Notes: a model not told the origin generated them from the sequence alone. A stretch of DNA of 64,000 nt from Daejeonella sp. JGW-45 (GCF_029360805.1 NZ_JARKNC010000010.1:186001-250000); one strand, 5' to 3'; numbered from the stretch's first letter, positions 35,691 to 45,799 are shown. Program-made: numbers and translations.

Positions 35691-38678
35691 ATGAGTTACA
35701 CCGCCGATCAGTTAATTAGTATCATTTCGGTCGTCCCCAAAGCCATTGCCGTTGTAGATAATAATATGAAGTACGTGGCTGCTTCCCACCGGTGGGTTGA
35801 AGATTACGGACTTCAGGGAAAAAACCTTATCGGCGAATCACACTATGATCTGTTCCCTGAGATCGGCGACGCATGGAAGGCCATACATTCCGAATGTCTG
35901 CGTGGTAAAGCTCAAACGAATCCACAAGATAAGTTTGTCAGGCTTGATGGTACAGTTCAATGGTTAAGATGGGATGTAAGCCCCTGGTTGGATCCCGAAG
36001 GGAATATTTTGGGTATGGTGATGTATTCTGAGGATATTACTGCCCAGATAGAAGAAGAGACCCAAATGAAAAGGGTTTTGGACCTCTATGAAGAGACTAA
36101 TGAGGCTGCCCGGATTGGCTCATGGGAGCATGATTTGATCACGGGGACTATATTCTGGTCGCCTATGGTAAAGCATATTTACGAAGTTGAAGAAGATTTT
36201 ATCCCCAGCCTCGAAAAGATCAGGGACTTTTTGAAAAAAGATTCTGATAAGGCTCAAATGGATTCAGTAGTTGATGAGGCTGTTAATGAACGGAAGTCAT
36301 TCGATATTGACCAGGAAATAATTACAGCTAAGGGTAAGGCCTTATGGTTACGGGTAAGGGGTAATCCGCAATTTAAGGATTCAGAATGCATACGTATTTC
36401 AGGAACAATTCAGGATATTCAGGAATTAAAGCTGCAAAGTATGCTGCTGAAAGACAGTGAAGAGAAATACAAATCCATTATTGCCAATTCGCTAACTGCA
36501 CATTTCCTGATCCACCCGGACGGTCGTATCCTCGAAGCTAATAAAACTGCCCTGGATATGTTTGGCTACACCATCGACGAAATGCGGACGCTGGGAAGGG
36601 CTGATCTTTTGGATACGTCGGATCCAAATCTCGCGGCCTACGTAAAAAGGCGCGAGGAAACAGGATCTGCTGAGGCAGAACTGACCGGTATACGCAAAAA
36701 CGGGGAACGCTTCCCGCACGAGATCTCGTCGGTTTCCTTTACCGACTCAAATGGTATCCGGCGGACCAGCGTATCGATGGTGGATATAACGGAAAGGAAA
36801 AGAGCCGAAGAAAACCTGAGATTGAGTGAGGCCGAGTTTAGGGCCGCTTTCGAGTACTCGGCCCTGGGAATGTCACTTATGGACATTGATGGCAGATGGA
36901 TCAGGATAAATGAGAGCTTCTGCCGGATCTTAGGTTACACCAACCGGGAACTGATGTCGCGCTCTTTATATGAATTAGCCCATGCCGATGATCGTGACAA
37001 GGACATTCCATTTGTAAGGGAGGTTTTAAGCGGGTCGAAGAAATCATATCACCTGGAAAAGCGTTACATTCATAAGAACGGAACAGTGGTTTGGGTCCAC
37101 CAGGCCAGCTCTGTGGTTCATGACATCGATTATAAACCATCGCACTGGACCGTTCAGATCCAGGACATCACGGAGCAGAAGGCTGTTGAGGATGCGTTAA
37201 GAGAGGAACGTGAGCTGTTGCGTACCCTGATTGATAATATCCCCACCGCTGTCTTTATTAAAGATCTTGAATCCCGCAAAATGCTGGTGAATAAAGCAGA
37301 GTGCGATTTTATGGGTGTTAAGGACGCTTCAGAGATCCTGGGCAAAAATGATTTTGAACTCTTCCCAATAGATTTTGCACGTATAACTGTTGCGGAGGAC
37401 CAGGAGGTTTTTACAACACGTAAGCCGATAATAAACCGCGAAAAAGTTATAACCTGGATAGACGGCCGCACGAGGTGTCTGCTGACCTCTAAAATTCCCC
37501 TCTTCGACAATGGCAAGATATCCGGCCTGCTGGGTATCACTTACGATATCACGCAGATCAAAGTAGCGGAAAGTGCACTTCTAGAAAGTGAAAAAAAGTA
37601 CCGGAGGATATTTGAGAATATCCAGGATGTATTCTACCAGACTGACCAGGAAGGAATAGTGACCGAGATAAGCCCATCAATAGAGAAACACTCAGGATAT
37701 TCCCGCGAGGAGGTTATCGGCAAGCCTGCAACCGATTTTTATTATAACCTGGAGGACAAGGAAGCATTGGTTGAATCCATCCGGGCAAATCGTATGGTCA
37801 GCGACTTCGAAGTGCGCCTGAAGACGAGATCCGGCGAGCGCAGGTACTCTTCTGTGAACGCCCAGTTAATTATACAAAATGGAGAAATAGTAGGTACGGA
37901 GGGCAGTATGCGTGATGTGACCGACAGGAAGGCCCAACAGGACTCATTACAGGCCTTGAACAACGACCTTAATACGCTGAACGACCAGAAGAATAAGCTG
38001 CTGTCCGTAATCGCTCATGATCTGAGAAACCCGATAGCGGGTTGTGTCGGTCTGCTTGAGGTTGTGTTTATGGATATTGAAAACACCAGCAAGGATGAGC
38101 TGGTAGAATACATGCAAATGATGCAGAAAGGGGTGTTGAATGCTCATGAACTACTTGAAGACTTGCTCGAGTGGGCAAGGATCCAGTTTCACTCCGTAGA
38201 TTTTATTCCAACGCGCGTTGATGATCTCGCAACAGAGATAAGACACACATTGAAAAAGTTAGAGCCGATTGCCGAAGCGAAGCAGATCCAGCTGAAGCAA
38301 GAAATGGCCGAGGGGATGTCTATTGATGCAGATAAGCACATGCTGGCGTCCATCATACGCAACCTGGTAACTAATGCGATTAAGTTCACCAATCAGCACG
38401 GACAGGTTGTAATAAATGTCAGACGCGAAAAGGGCGGATATTTGTTTTCTGTTCAAGACAATGGGGTAGGGATATCAAAAGAGGATATAGCCAAGCTGTT
38501 TAGCAGCGATACGGGCTTTAGCTCATACGGTACCCTTGGAGAAAAGGGTACGGGAATGGGGCTTGTATTATGCCGTAATTTCGTGGAAAAACACGGCGGT
38601 AAGATCTGGATCGAAAGTACGGTAGGCAAGGGCAGCACTTTTTATTTCAATATCCCCGACCAGGAAAAACTACACTGA
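35691..38678 (+). CDS. Multi-PAS sensor histidine kinase
   Basis: 995-residue soluble kinase with about six PAS/PAC modules in series (starts near 1, 132, 257, 383, 505 and 627; DITERKR and DITEQKA-like PAC ends). HisKA has the phospho-acceptor His776 in IAHDLRNPIAG, and HATPase_c has NLVTNAIKFTN, DNGVGISKED and GTGMGLVL. No transmembrane helix or receiver domain; it must signal to a separate regulator not encoded here. The PAS array suggests intracellular redox or ligand sensing. The gene is monocistronic with its own terminator. Confidence 0.9.
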   Translation: MSYTADQLISIISVVPKAIAVVDNNMKYVAASHRWVEDYGLQGKNLIGESHYDLFPEIGDAWKAIHSECLRGKAQTNPQDKFVRLDGTVQWLRWDVSPWLDPEGNILGMVMYSEDITAQIEEETQMKRVLDLYEETNEAARIGSWEHDLITGTIFWSPMVKHIYEVEEDFIPSLEKIRDFLKKDSDKAQMDSVVDEAVNERKSFDIDQEIITAKGKALWLRVRGNPQFKDSECIRISGTIQDIQELKLQSMLLKDSEEKYKSIIANSLTAHFLIHPDGRILEANKTALDMFGYTIDEMRTLGRADLLDTSDPNLAAYVKRREETGSAEAELTGIRKNGERFPHEISSVSFTDSNGIRRTSVSMVDITERKRAEENLRLSEAEFRAAFEYSALGMSLMDIDGRWIRINESFCRILGYTNRELMSRSLYELAHADDRDKDIPFVREVLSGSKKSYHLEKRYIHKNGTVVWVHQASSVVHDIDYKPSHWTVQIQDITEQKAVEDALREERELLRTLIDNIPTAVFIKDLESRKMLVNKAECDFMGVKDASEILGKNDFELFPIDFARITVAEDQEVFTTRKPIINREKVITWIDGRTRCLLTSKIPLFDNGKISGLLGITYDITQIKVAESALLESEKKYRRIFENIQDVFYQTDQEGIVTEISPSIEKHSGYSREEVIGKPATDFYYNLEDKEALVESIRANRMVSDFEVRLKTRSGERRYSSVNAQLIIQNGEIVGTEGSMRDVTDRKAQQDSLQALNNDLNTLNDQKNKLLSVIAHDLRNPIAGCVGLLEVVFMDIENTSKDELVEYMQMMQKGVLNAHELLEDLLEWARIQFHSVDFIPTRVDDLATEIRHTLKKLEPIAEAKQIQLKQEMAEGMSIDADKHMLASIIRNLVTNAIKFTNQHGQVVINVRREKGGYLFSVQDNGVGISKEDIAKLFSSDTGFSSYGTLGEKGTGMGLVLCRNFVEKHGGKIWIESTVGKGSTFYFNIPDQEKLH

Positions 38679-38697
38679 AGGAACCTGGGAATTGTAT

Positions 38698-38726
38698 AGA
38701 GCTAAAGTCTCCTTTAGCTCTTTTTG
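38698..38726. terminator. Bidirectional terminator between kinase and glucosaminidase
   Basis: Perfect 10-bp stem AGAGCTAAAG-TCTC-CTTTAGCTCT followed by TTTTTG; convergent genes on both sides. Confidence 0.85.
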
Positions 38727-38750
38727 TTGTGAATATCTTAATTCTTCTGA

Positions 38751-39278
38751 TTATAGTTTTCCTCTCAGAAGGTCATCACGGATATCTGTTAAACCTACAC
38801 GGTCCATTCTTGCCAGATAGTCGGACGTTTCTGAATAGTATTTCTGGATATGTGCCCGGTACGAATCTTTATTAACCGTTTTAAGCTTTGAAATTATAAA
38901 GCTCTGGAACAAAGCGTAGTCAATAACAGATTGTTTCCAGTCGGTGTAGAGCGCATGACCCCTGTTTATCCCGATAGCAGACGTAGGTCTGATCTCGGCC
39001 ATCTTCATACCAAACAGGTTGTGGTTTTCTTTGAAAATAGCTGAGGTGAAATTACCTGTTTCAAGTCTGGCCTGCGATAATGCGATTTCCGGATACTTGA
39101 TCTTCAGCTCTTTCATAAGAGCCACGAGAGCTTTCTCAGAAAAATCATTTGGTACACCAACGTTTTCAGATTGTTTTGTTTCTACTGGAGATGCGGTCAG
39201 AAGCCCCTTTGTCGGGTAAGCAAATCCTACTCCATAACCGATAGCTAATACCAGTACATGATAGAAATATTTCTTCAT
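38751..39278 (-). CDS. Exported glucosaminidase-domain protein (peptidoglycan hydrolase-like)
   Basis: 175 residues with a signal peptide (HVLVLAIGYGVGFAYP). The mature part is a FlgJ/LytG-type glucosaminidase domain with SQARLETGNFTSAIFKENHNLFGMK (described here by its cores ARLETG and NLFGM; the Glu is catalytic) and a tail with YFQSFI-like helix packing. It probably cuts the glycan strand of peptidoglycan. It converges on the multi-PAS kinase. A 17-bp perfect inverted repeat is just upstream of the start. Confidence 0.8.
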   Translation of the reverse strand: MKKYFYHVLVLAIGYGVGFAYPTKGLLTASPVETKQSENVGVPNDFSEKALVALMKELKIKYPEIALSQARLETGNFTSAIFKENHNLFGMKMAEIRPTSAIGINRGHALYTDWKQSVIDYALFQSFIISKLKTVNKDSYRAHIQKYYSETSDYLARMDRVGLTDIRDDLLRGKL

Positions 39279-39292
39279 AATTGTTCTTTAAA

Positions 39293-39309
39293 TAAGGAGG
39301 TACTCCTTA
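39293..39309. promoter_or_regulatory. Inverted repeat before the glucosaminidase gene
   Basis: TAAGGAG-GTA-CTCCTTA, perfect 7-bp arms, 14 bp upstream of the start codon on the minus strand, where it could be an operator or hide the ribosome site. The rest of 39310-39599 shows no gene. Confidence 0.35.
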
Positions 39310-39599
39310 GTTAATTCCTCAGTTAATTAGGTCGTGACAGAAGCGGTTTAGGAAGGAAGGTTGAATCTAAAACGCAATAAATTGCCGATTATTTCCGCGG
39401 ATATGTTTTTTCTGGGCCTGCCGGATAACCCGGAACGCTTGGCCGGGGACAGTTGAGCAGCAGGAGATTTGAAGATAGTTTGCTTCTATACTGCCTAAAC
39501 AGGGATTTAGGAAATCCCTCAGATAAAACACCCCTCTAAAATGCAAGACTAAGCCGGCGTATCAGCCAACATGTTTGTGACGGGAATCTGACAATCGCT

Positions 39600-40190
39600 C
39601 TAATTCTTTTGAGGGGGAGTGATCATAATGTGGGCACGGTGAGATCCCGGATCCATTAACCAGGGCATGCCTGCAACATCTGGCTTGGTAGGCAGGCCTG
39701 TGCTTTCCGGAGTAGCATAGGGGATATAAATAACATACCTTAGAAAGCCATCTTTTACAGTGCCGGCAGCAGGATCGAAATTCTCGGCCTTTGCCGTATA
39801 GACATATAAGGTTGTGGGCTGTTTCGGCATACTGAGTTTACCCGACTTTACTTCTGCGTCACGTATATCAGTTGCTTCTTTCGGCGACTTGCCCGAAAGC
39901 TTGAGATCCCTGCCGCGCTTCATAAACGGTTCCAGATCCTGGTGGTAACTGGCAACATTCAGACCGGCGATCTTTGGGTCGTCAGAAAGACAGATCATCT
40001 CATTTGATCCTTTCCTTAATTCAACCAGCTCACCTTTCTGATTATATCCAAGAACCGTTGCTTTATCGCGCTTGTCGGCCGGTGCGGCTAAAACCGCAGT
40101 TTTAATTTGAACTTCGGCAGAGGGTATCATTTGTGAGAATGCAGCTGATCCCGCGGATAGTAGTGCGAGAGAAAATATGATTGTTTTCAT
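39600..40190 (-). CDS. Secreted protein of unknown function
   Basis: 196 residues with a clear signal peptide (cleavage about SAAFSQ). I do not recognise the family. The mature part is rich in Lys and Asp, has one Cys only (CLSDDP), and ends in a Pro-rich stretch (GMPWLMDPGSHRAHIMITPP) with two His close together. A periplasmic or secreted soluble protein is expected. It is isolated by 320 bp on its 3' side and precedes cvfB on the same strand with a 65-bp gap. Confidence 0.7.
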   Translation of the reverse strand: MKTIIFSLALLSAGSAAFSQMIPSAEVQIKTAVLAAPADKRDKATVLGYNQKGELVELRKGSNEMICLSDDPKIAGLNVASYHQDLEPFMKRGRDLKLSGKSPKEATDIRDAEVKSGKLSMPKQPTTLYVYTAKAENFDPAAGTVKDGFLRYVIYIPYATPESTGLPTKPDVAGMPWLMDPGSHRAHIMITPPQKN

Positions 40191-40255
40191 AGCCTGATAT
40201 TAACAGCACATTTGCTTATTAATATTAGCTTTTTTTCTGCTGAATAACAAATTAA

Positions 40256-41110
40256 TTATCCTGCCGTCTCGTCTGCGGGCTTGATAACTAGTTTTACAGA
40301 ATCGTCGGATACAACTACAAGCCGCTCTTTATAAAGACTGCCAATAGCCTTTTTAAATGCCTTCTTGCTAATCTTCAACTGGTTATAAATATCTTCCGGT
40401 GAACTTTTATCTCCCAGGTTGATGATGCCACCGTTTTCTTGCAGTTCGATCATTAAGCTGTCCTTCAGGTCGAGGATGTGCCTGAAACCGATAACCTGCA
40501 AACTAAGGTCGATTTTATTTTCCTCGCGTATCTTTTTAACAAAGCCCCGTCTTACATCACCAGGCTGCAGGTCTTCAAATACTTCATTATGATAAAGTAA
40601 TCCGGCGTATTGCTGATTGATGATGGCGCTGTAGCCCAGGTCGCTTTCATCGAAGATCAGCAAACTCACTTCGTCTCCTTCTTCCAGGTCGTGTGAATCC
40701 TGGTCGATAAAATCGGTCAGGCGGGATGAAGCGGTGATCCGTTCATTTCTTTCGTCCGTATATAAGAAAACCACATATTTCTGGCCTATCTTCATGGGGC
40801 GCTTCTGCTCACGCTCGGGAACGAATACGTCCTTGCCGATACCCATATCAAGGAAGGCGCCCTGCTCGTTGGTGTCAACTACCTCCAAAAAAGCAAACTC
40901 ATCAACCATTGCCAGGGGCGTTTCAGTGGTCGCCATCAGGCGGCCGTCACTATGGATATAAACGAAGACATGGAGGTTATCTCCAAGTTCAATATCCTGC
41001 GGCGCATGCTGATAAGGTAAAACAACTTCTTTCTCACCATCGGTAAGGATCAAACCAGCGTTTGTTTTCTTTATGAACCTGAGTTCGTTGTATTTTCCAA
41101 TATCTATCAT
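40256..41110 (-). CDS. CvfB-like S1-domain RNA-binding protein
   Basis: 284 residues with S1-like beta-barrels in series (about 5-60, 68-130 with DTNEQGAFLDMGIGKDVFVP, 150-215) and a C-terminal winged-helix (about 225-280). This is the architecture of CvfB/YitL, a poorly understood RNA-binding regulator in Firmicutes and Bacteroidota. It is monocistronic. Confidence 0.85.
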   Translation of the reverse strand: MIDIGKYNELRFIKKTNAGLILTDGEKEVVLPYQHAPQDIELGDNLHVFVYIHSDGRLMATTETPLAMVDEFAFLEVVDTNEQGAFLDMGIGKDVFVPEREQKRPMKIGQKYVVFLYTDERNERITASSRLTDFIDQDSHDLEEGDEVSLLIFDESDLGYSAIINQQYAGLLYHNEVFEDLQPGDVRRGFVKKIREENKIDLSLQVIGFRHILDLKDSLMIELQENGGIINLGDKSSPEDIYNQLKISKKAFKKAIGSLYKERLVVVSDDSVKLVIKPADETAG

Positions 41111-41203
41111 GCCGGCGTTAAGAGTCTGATGCGGGGATTAATAATTTTCAAAGATACAAAACAGCGGGCTGCTTTATTGTCTGACAATTTATCATCCAAA
41201 ACA

Positions 41204-41233
41204 AAAAAGCCCCCGGTTGTCCGAGGGCTTTTT
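41204..41233 (-). terminator. Terminator after the superoxide dismutase gene
   Basis: AAAAAGCCC / GGGCTTTTT stem with inner CGG/CCG and loop TTGT, 16 bp beyond the SodC stop. Confidence 0.8.
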
Positions 41234-41248
41234 AATTGAAAGATTTGG

Positions 41249-41857
41249 TTAGTTACCTGAAATAACACCGCAGCCAATTCTGCTTCCGGCATTACCTGTA
41301 GGTTGTGTTGTATAATCATCAACGCCAGAGTGTACAATAACTGCGCGGCCGAGGATATTTGTCTTGTCATCGCCGCCAATTGTCCATCTGTCGGAAGAAA
41401 CGGTTACAGATCCTGAGCCTTCGGCATCCAGCTGCACATTACCTATATCGCCCGAGTGATAAGCTGCAGAACCCCACTTTCCATGTGCTTCATTGGTGGG
41501 ATTCCAGTGGCCGTGTGCGCCTTTCCCGGCGTCACCGCAATCGCCATGCTCATGTAAATGAACGGCAACTGTTTTGTTAGCCATCTTCGGAAATTTCACG
41601 TTAAGGCTCAGTTCTACGGTGCCGTCATCCTTTTTGGTGAATTGCGCAGTACCGCTTCCTGCTGTGTCGGTTTTGGTAGCAGATATGTCTGCATGAGCTT
41701 TATCAGCCATGCCCATCATCCCGCCGGTTGTATCGGTGCCCATGCTGTCAGCATGCATAGTTGAGTCGTCAGTAGTGCCGGTTTTGTTCGTGCTGGTGCA
41801 GGCTGCCGTTACTGCAATAAAGAATGAGAGGGCAAGCCATAATGTTGTTTTTTTCAT
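41249..41857 (-). CDS. sodC: Lipoprotein Cu/Zn superoxide dismutase
   Basis: 202-residue extracytoplasmic enzyme that removes superoxide. Lipobox AVTAAC gives Cys20; a Met/Asp-rich linker of about 45 residues precedes the domain. Copper ligands are in VHLHEHGDCG and IVHSGVDD, zinc ligands in HGHWNP and GDIGN; the disulfide partners are CGDAG and RIGCGVI. The site is complete. An exact TATATTTG -7 element is 52 nt upstream. Confidence 0.92.
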   Translation of the reverse strand: MKKTTLWLALSFFIAVTAACTSTNKTGTTDDSTMHADSMGTDTTGGMMGMADKAHADISATKTDTAGSGTAQFTKKDDGTVELSLNVKFPKMANKTVAVHLHEHGDCGDAGKGAHGHWNPTNEAHGKWGSAAYHSGDIGNVQLDAEGSGSVTVSSDRWTIGGDDKTNILGRAVIVHSGVDDYTTQPTGNAGSRIGCGVISGN

Positions 41858-41909
41858 AATGAGGTTTACTGGGTTTAATTAATAACAAATTGATGTAGAT
41901 AAGGTTTTA

Positions 41910-41917
41910 CAAATATA
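41910..41917 (-). promoter_or_regulatory. Candidate -7 element of sodC
   Basis: Minus-strand TATATTTG, exact TAnnTTTG, 52 nt before the ATG. Confidence 0.4.
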
Positions 41918-41999
41918 TCATACTAAAGGCTACCGCCTGTAACAATAGTGTCCGGTCTGAATTGCCAGGATTCCTTTATCTCATATAATAAGGATATTT

Positions 42000-44216
42000 T
42001 TGTGGTTAAATAAGACTCCATTGGCTAAAGTATTATTACTTACTCCCCCGTTCACCCAATTAAACACACCGTACCCTGCTACGGCGTACTTAAAAGGATT
42101 CCTGAATACCAGGGGTATTTCATCTGTACAGGCAGACCTGGGGATAGAGGTGATACTCAGGTTGTTCTCGGGCGATGGCTTAACATCGCTTTTTGACTAT
42201 GCCGGAATATATGGAGCCGAAGTGAGCGAAAATGCGCGGCGGATACTGGCTTTAAAAAGCCATTACATCAATACCATAGACGCCGTGATATCATTTCTTC
42301 AGGGCAGGAATCCGACCCTGGCGCACCTGATTTGTATGGAAGATTTTCTTCCCGAGGCCTCCCGCTTTGATCAGGTGGAGGAGCTCGACTGGGCTTTCGG
42401 CACTATGGGCAACCAGGATAAGGCGAAGCATCTTGCAACCTTATATCTTGAGGATATCTCCGACCTGATCGTTGAATGTGTGGATCCGAACTTCGGCTTT
42501 AGCAGGTATGCTGAGCGGCTGGGCCGTTCGGCTTCAAGTTTTGACGAACTTTATAGCTACCTCCGGCTCGATAATACCTATACTGATAATTTGCTTATCA
42601 CCATACTGGAAGAAAGGATGGCAGCGGTCAGGCCACAACTTGTTTCATTTTCAGTGCCCTTCCCCGGAAACCTTTATGCGGCCTTTCGTGCTGCGCACTG
42701 GATAAAACGTAATTATCCCACTGTTAAAATAGCTATGGGAGGGGGCTTCCCTAATACCGAACTGCGTTCCCTCTCTGATCCCCGGGTATTTGAGTTCTTT
42801 GATTTCATTTGCCTCGACGATGGGGAAGCCCCGATAGAGCACCTCGTCGAGTTTATAGACGGGAAACGAAATATCAGTGACCTTAAAAGAACATTTGCGT
42901 TGAAAGACGGAGCCGTGATCTACTATAACGGAAGCACGTCAAAGGATTATAAGCAATTCGAGGCAGGCACACCCGATTACAGCGACCTGCTGCTTGATAA
43001 ATATATTTCCGTTATCGAGATCGTCAATCCGATGCACCGTATGTGGAGCGACGGACGGTGGAATAAGCTGACAATGGCCCATGGCTGCTATTGGGGTAAA
43101 TGCACGTTCTGTGATATTTCATTAGATTATATCAAAGTATATGAGCCTATCGCAGCAGGTTTGTTGTGCGACAGGATGGAAGAGATGATACTGCAAACCG
43201 GGCAAAATGGGTTTCATTTTGTAGACGAGGCTGCTCCTCCCGCTTTAATGCGGTCTCTGGCCCTTGAAATCCTCAGGCGGAAGCTTACCGTAAGCTGGTG
43301 GACCAACATCCGCTTTGAGAAAAGCTTCACCAAAGATCTTTGCGTGCTCTTAAAGGCTTCCGGTTGCATCGCTATTTCCGGCGGACTTGAAGTGGCCTCA
43401 GATCGCCTGCTGCAGTTAATACAAAAAGGTGTTACTGTTGAGCAGGTGGCCCGTGTTACCAATAATTTCACCTCGGCCGGCATTATGGTTCATGCATACC
43501 TGATGTATGGATTCCCCACACAGACGGCGCAGGAAACTATCGATTCGCTCGAAATGGTTCGCCAGATGTTTGAATCCGGCATCCTGCAGTCTGCATTCTG
43601 GCATCAGTTTGCCATGACAGCCCATAGCCCTGTAGGCATGTACCCGGAACAGTTTAACGTAAATAAAGTCAGCAGCTCCATCGGGAGTTTTGCCAACAAT
43701 GATATCGTGCATGAGGATAAAGTCGGAGCCGATCATGAGCTTTTTAGCTATGGGCTCAAAAAGTCACTGTTTAATTATATGCATGGGATCTGCTTCGACC
43801 ACCCCCTGCAGAACTGGTTCGATCATAAGGTTCCGCGAACTAAAGTAGCGCCTGATTTTATTGAAAAAGCTATTAGTGCAGATGGTGCCTTCTTCGTCAA
43901 GCCGGATGCCAAGCTCGTCTGGCTGGGCTCAAAGCCATCAGTCAGCACCTTTATAAAAAGCAAAAAAGGGAAGCAATGGCCAACAGCTGAACTCGCTTTT
44001 TTTGATAAGAAGTCACAGTTTGCTATCCAGGTCGAAGAGTTTTACTCCGACTGGCTGCTTAACTTTCTGGATGAGGCGAGTCCAAATAATCCTGAGCGGC
44101 TTACTTTTCAAAAAGCTAAAGAGAGCTTTGAACAAGTAACCGGACATGACTTTGAGCCGTTCTGGTATAGTAAACCGCTGAATACCTTAAGGCAGTCGGG
44201 CTTGCTGGTGCTGTAG
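42000..44216 (+). CDS. B12-binding radical SAM protein of unknown substrate
   Basis: 738 residues. An N-terminal cobalamin-binding-like Rossmann domain (VLLLTPPFTQLNTPYPATAY, about 10-260) precedes the radical SAM core. The cluster Cys are 363, 368 and 371 (HGCYWGKCTFCD), a C-x4-C-x2-C spacing rather than the common C-x3-C-x2-C. The GGE-like site is SGGLEVASDR. The C-terminal 200 residues match no domain I know. No ATG fits; a TTG at 42000 lies 5 nt after AAGGA and is taken as start. It is unlinked to any pathway genes, so the reaction (methylation or rearrangement) is open. Confidence 0.82.
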   Translation: MWLNKTPLAKVLLLTPPFTQLNTPYPATAYLKGFLNTRGISSVQADLGIEVILRLFSGDGLTSLFDYAGIYGAEVSENARRILALKSHYINTIDAVISFLQGRNPTLAHLICMEDFLPEASRFDQVEELDWAFGTMGNQDKAKHLATLYLEDISDLIVECVDPNFGFSRYAERLGRSASSFDELYSYLRLDNTYTDNLLITILEERMAAVRPQLVSFSVPFPGNLYAAFRAAHWIKRNYPTVKIAMGGGFPNTELRSLSDPRVFEFFDFICLDDGEAPIEHLVEFIDGKRNISDLKRTFALKDGAVIYYNGSTSKDYKQFEAGTPDYSDLLLDKYISVIEIVNPMHRMWSDGRWNKLTMAHGCYWGKCTFCDISLDYIKVYEPIAAGLLCDRMEEMILQTGQNGFHFVDEAAPPALMRSLALEILRRKLTVSWWTNIRFEKSFTKDLCVLLKASGCIAISGGLEVASDRLLQLIQKGVTVEQVARVTNNFTSAGIMVHAYLMYGFPTQTAQETIDSLEMVRQMFESGILQSAFWHQFAMTAHSPVGMYPEQFNVNKVSSSIGSFANNDIVHEDKVGADHELFSYGLKKSLFNYMHGICFDHPLQNWFDHKVPRTKVAPDFIEKAISADGAFFVKPDAKLVWLGSKPSVSTFIKSKKGKQWPTAELAFFDKKSQFAIQVEEFYSDWLLNFLDEASPNNPERLTFQKAKESFEQVTGHDFEPFWYSKPLNTLRQSGLLVL

Positions 44217-44245
44217 TTAATTAACGCAATAAGATAATACCTTAC

Positions 44246-45799
44246 TTAATTTACACCACCTTTTCGTGTAGGAGAACGCTGCGCCGGCCATGCACCAGGC
44301 TTCCCGGTACGCGAATCTACAGGTAATATACTTTTATCGCGCGGAGTCTTTTGAGGATCCTCACTTGCCATGTAAACCAGGATAGCGGTAAGGATGGCAT
44401 TGTTCTGAACATCATCAAACACGATCTTATCATACGTATCACGGTTGGTATGCCAGGTATAGTTCCCGTATGACCATCCCAAAGAGCTCAATGAAAAGCC
44501 TGGAGCGCCAGCTGCTACAAATGAAGCAAAGTCAGAGCCGCCTGAACCAGGAGTACCAGGGAAGGTAGTTTGTATCTGGGAACGGATAGATTCAGGAACT
44601 GCAGCCAGCCAGCGTGGCAGGTACTCGGAGGCGTGCTGGAATCCCTGCCCGCTTAAAGTAACCACCCGGCCTGTGCCATTATCCTGGTTAAACAGAGCCT
44701 GAAGGTTTTTTACAATCTCCGGATGATCCTCGACAAAAGCCCTTGATCCGTTCAAACCCTGCTCTTCACTTCCCCAATGTCCAACGAGGATTGTTCTTTT
44801 AGGATTAGGATAAACCTTTTTAAGGATTCGCATGGCTTCCAGCATGGTTATAGTTCCTGTTGCATTATCTGTTGCGCCGGTACCGCCATCCCATGAATCG
44901 AAATGCGCGGATAACATCACATATTCGTCTGGTTTCTCTGTGCCTTTAATTTCGGCAAGAGTATTAAATGTAGGCACCATGCCGTGTTCCTTAGAATCAG
45001 CTTTTACACTGATCTTAGGCTTAATGCCCGATTCGGTCAGCCTGTAGAGCAAGCCGTAGTCTTCCAGCGAAAGATCTATTGTCGGGATCTTGGTTGTATG
45101 GGCGCCGAATATTTTATTGACACCAAATCCTGCCGACCAGTTGGAAGCCAGGATACCAGCAGCACCTGCCCGTTCCAGCGCCAGCGCAAAATTTTTGGCG
45201 CTTAAGCGTGTATTTAGCGTACGGTTGCGCCATGCAGCTGTTTGAACCTCCCGTTCAGCTTTCATCTTCTCAAAAGATTCCTTTGTTGCCCATTCCTGCC
45301 AGTTGTAGTCGGGGCGACCCGTAGGCTGGTTCATGGATATCATCACAAACTTTCCTTTAACTGAAGGAAGCCATTTCTGAAAGGTTATAGAATCAGGGTT
45401 ATCTGCCAGGATTATAGTTTCAGCTGTAACGGTCTTTCCACCCGTTGAAGGGCTCCAGGCGAGCTGCATGCCCTCAAGGGTTTTTACCCTTGGATATACC
45501 ATGTCAATGTGGGATACACCTCTTTCCCATCCGCGCCATTCTCCCCACTTCTCATTTCTTGCGGAGATTCCCCAGCTCTGATATTTTGCCACAGCCCAGT
45601 CGTGCGCTTGTTTCATCTGCGGTGTTCCCACAAGCCGCGGGCCGATGCCATCTGTCAGCTCGTGTGCCAGCTGCTTTAACTGTGAATTCTGGGTAGCTTC
45701 TTTTATGATATTGTCAACAACAGCACTATTGCCCTGTGAGAAAGCGAGATTTGCTGCAAAAAGCAATGAAACAGACAGGAGTTGAAACGATCTCTTCAT
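44246..45799 (-). CDS. Secreted M28 family zinc aminopeptidase
   Basis: 517 residues with a signal peptide (cleavage about NLAFSQ). A protease-associated (PA) insert (about 150-270) is followed by the M28 core with both zinc ions' ligands: LSAHFDSWDGG, GATDNATG, GHWGSEEQGL (Glu-Glu) and a final His in TWHTNRDTYD. Family members remove N-terminal residues from peptides. It is convergent with the radical SAM gene and has a TATATTTG -7 element 33 nt upstream. Confidence 0.92.
   Translation of the reverse strand: MKRSFQLLSVSLLFAANLAFSQGNSAVVDNIIKEATQNSQLKQLAHELTDGIGPRLVGTPQMKQAHDWAVAKYQSWGISARNEKWGEWRGWERGVSHIDMVYPRVKTLEGMQLAWSPSTGGKTVTAETIILADNPDSITFQKWLPSVKGKFVMISMNQPTGRPDYNWQEWATKESFEKMKAEREVQTAAWRNRTLNTRLSAKNFALALERAGAAGILASNWSAGFGVNKIFGAHTTKIPTIDLSLEDYGLLYRLTESGIKPKISVKADSKEHGMVPTFNTLAEIKGTEKPDEYVMLSAHFDSWDGGTGATDNATGTITMLEAMRILKKVYPNPKRTILVGHWGSEEQGLNGSRAFVEDHPEIVKNLQALFNQDNGTGRVVTLSGQGFQHASEYLPRWLAAVPESIRSQIQTTFPGTPGSGGSDFASFVAAGAPGFSLSSLGWSYGNYTWHTNRDTYDKIVFDDVQNNAILTAILVYMASEDPQKTPRDKSILPVDSRTGKPGAWPAQRSPTRKGGVN

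Noticed and set aside
41858-41999. Cobalamin riboswitch before the B12 radical SAM gene
   Set aside because: The gap is about 140 bp and shows no B12-box-like sequence; it also holds the sodC promoter.
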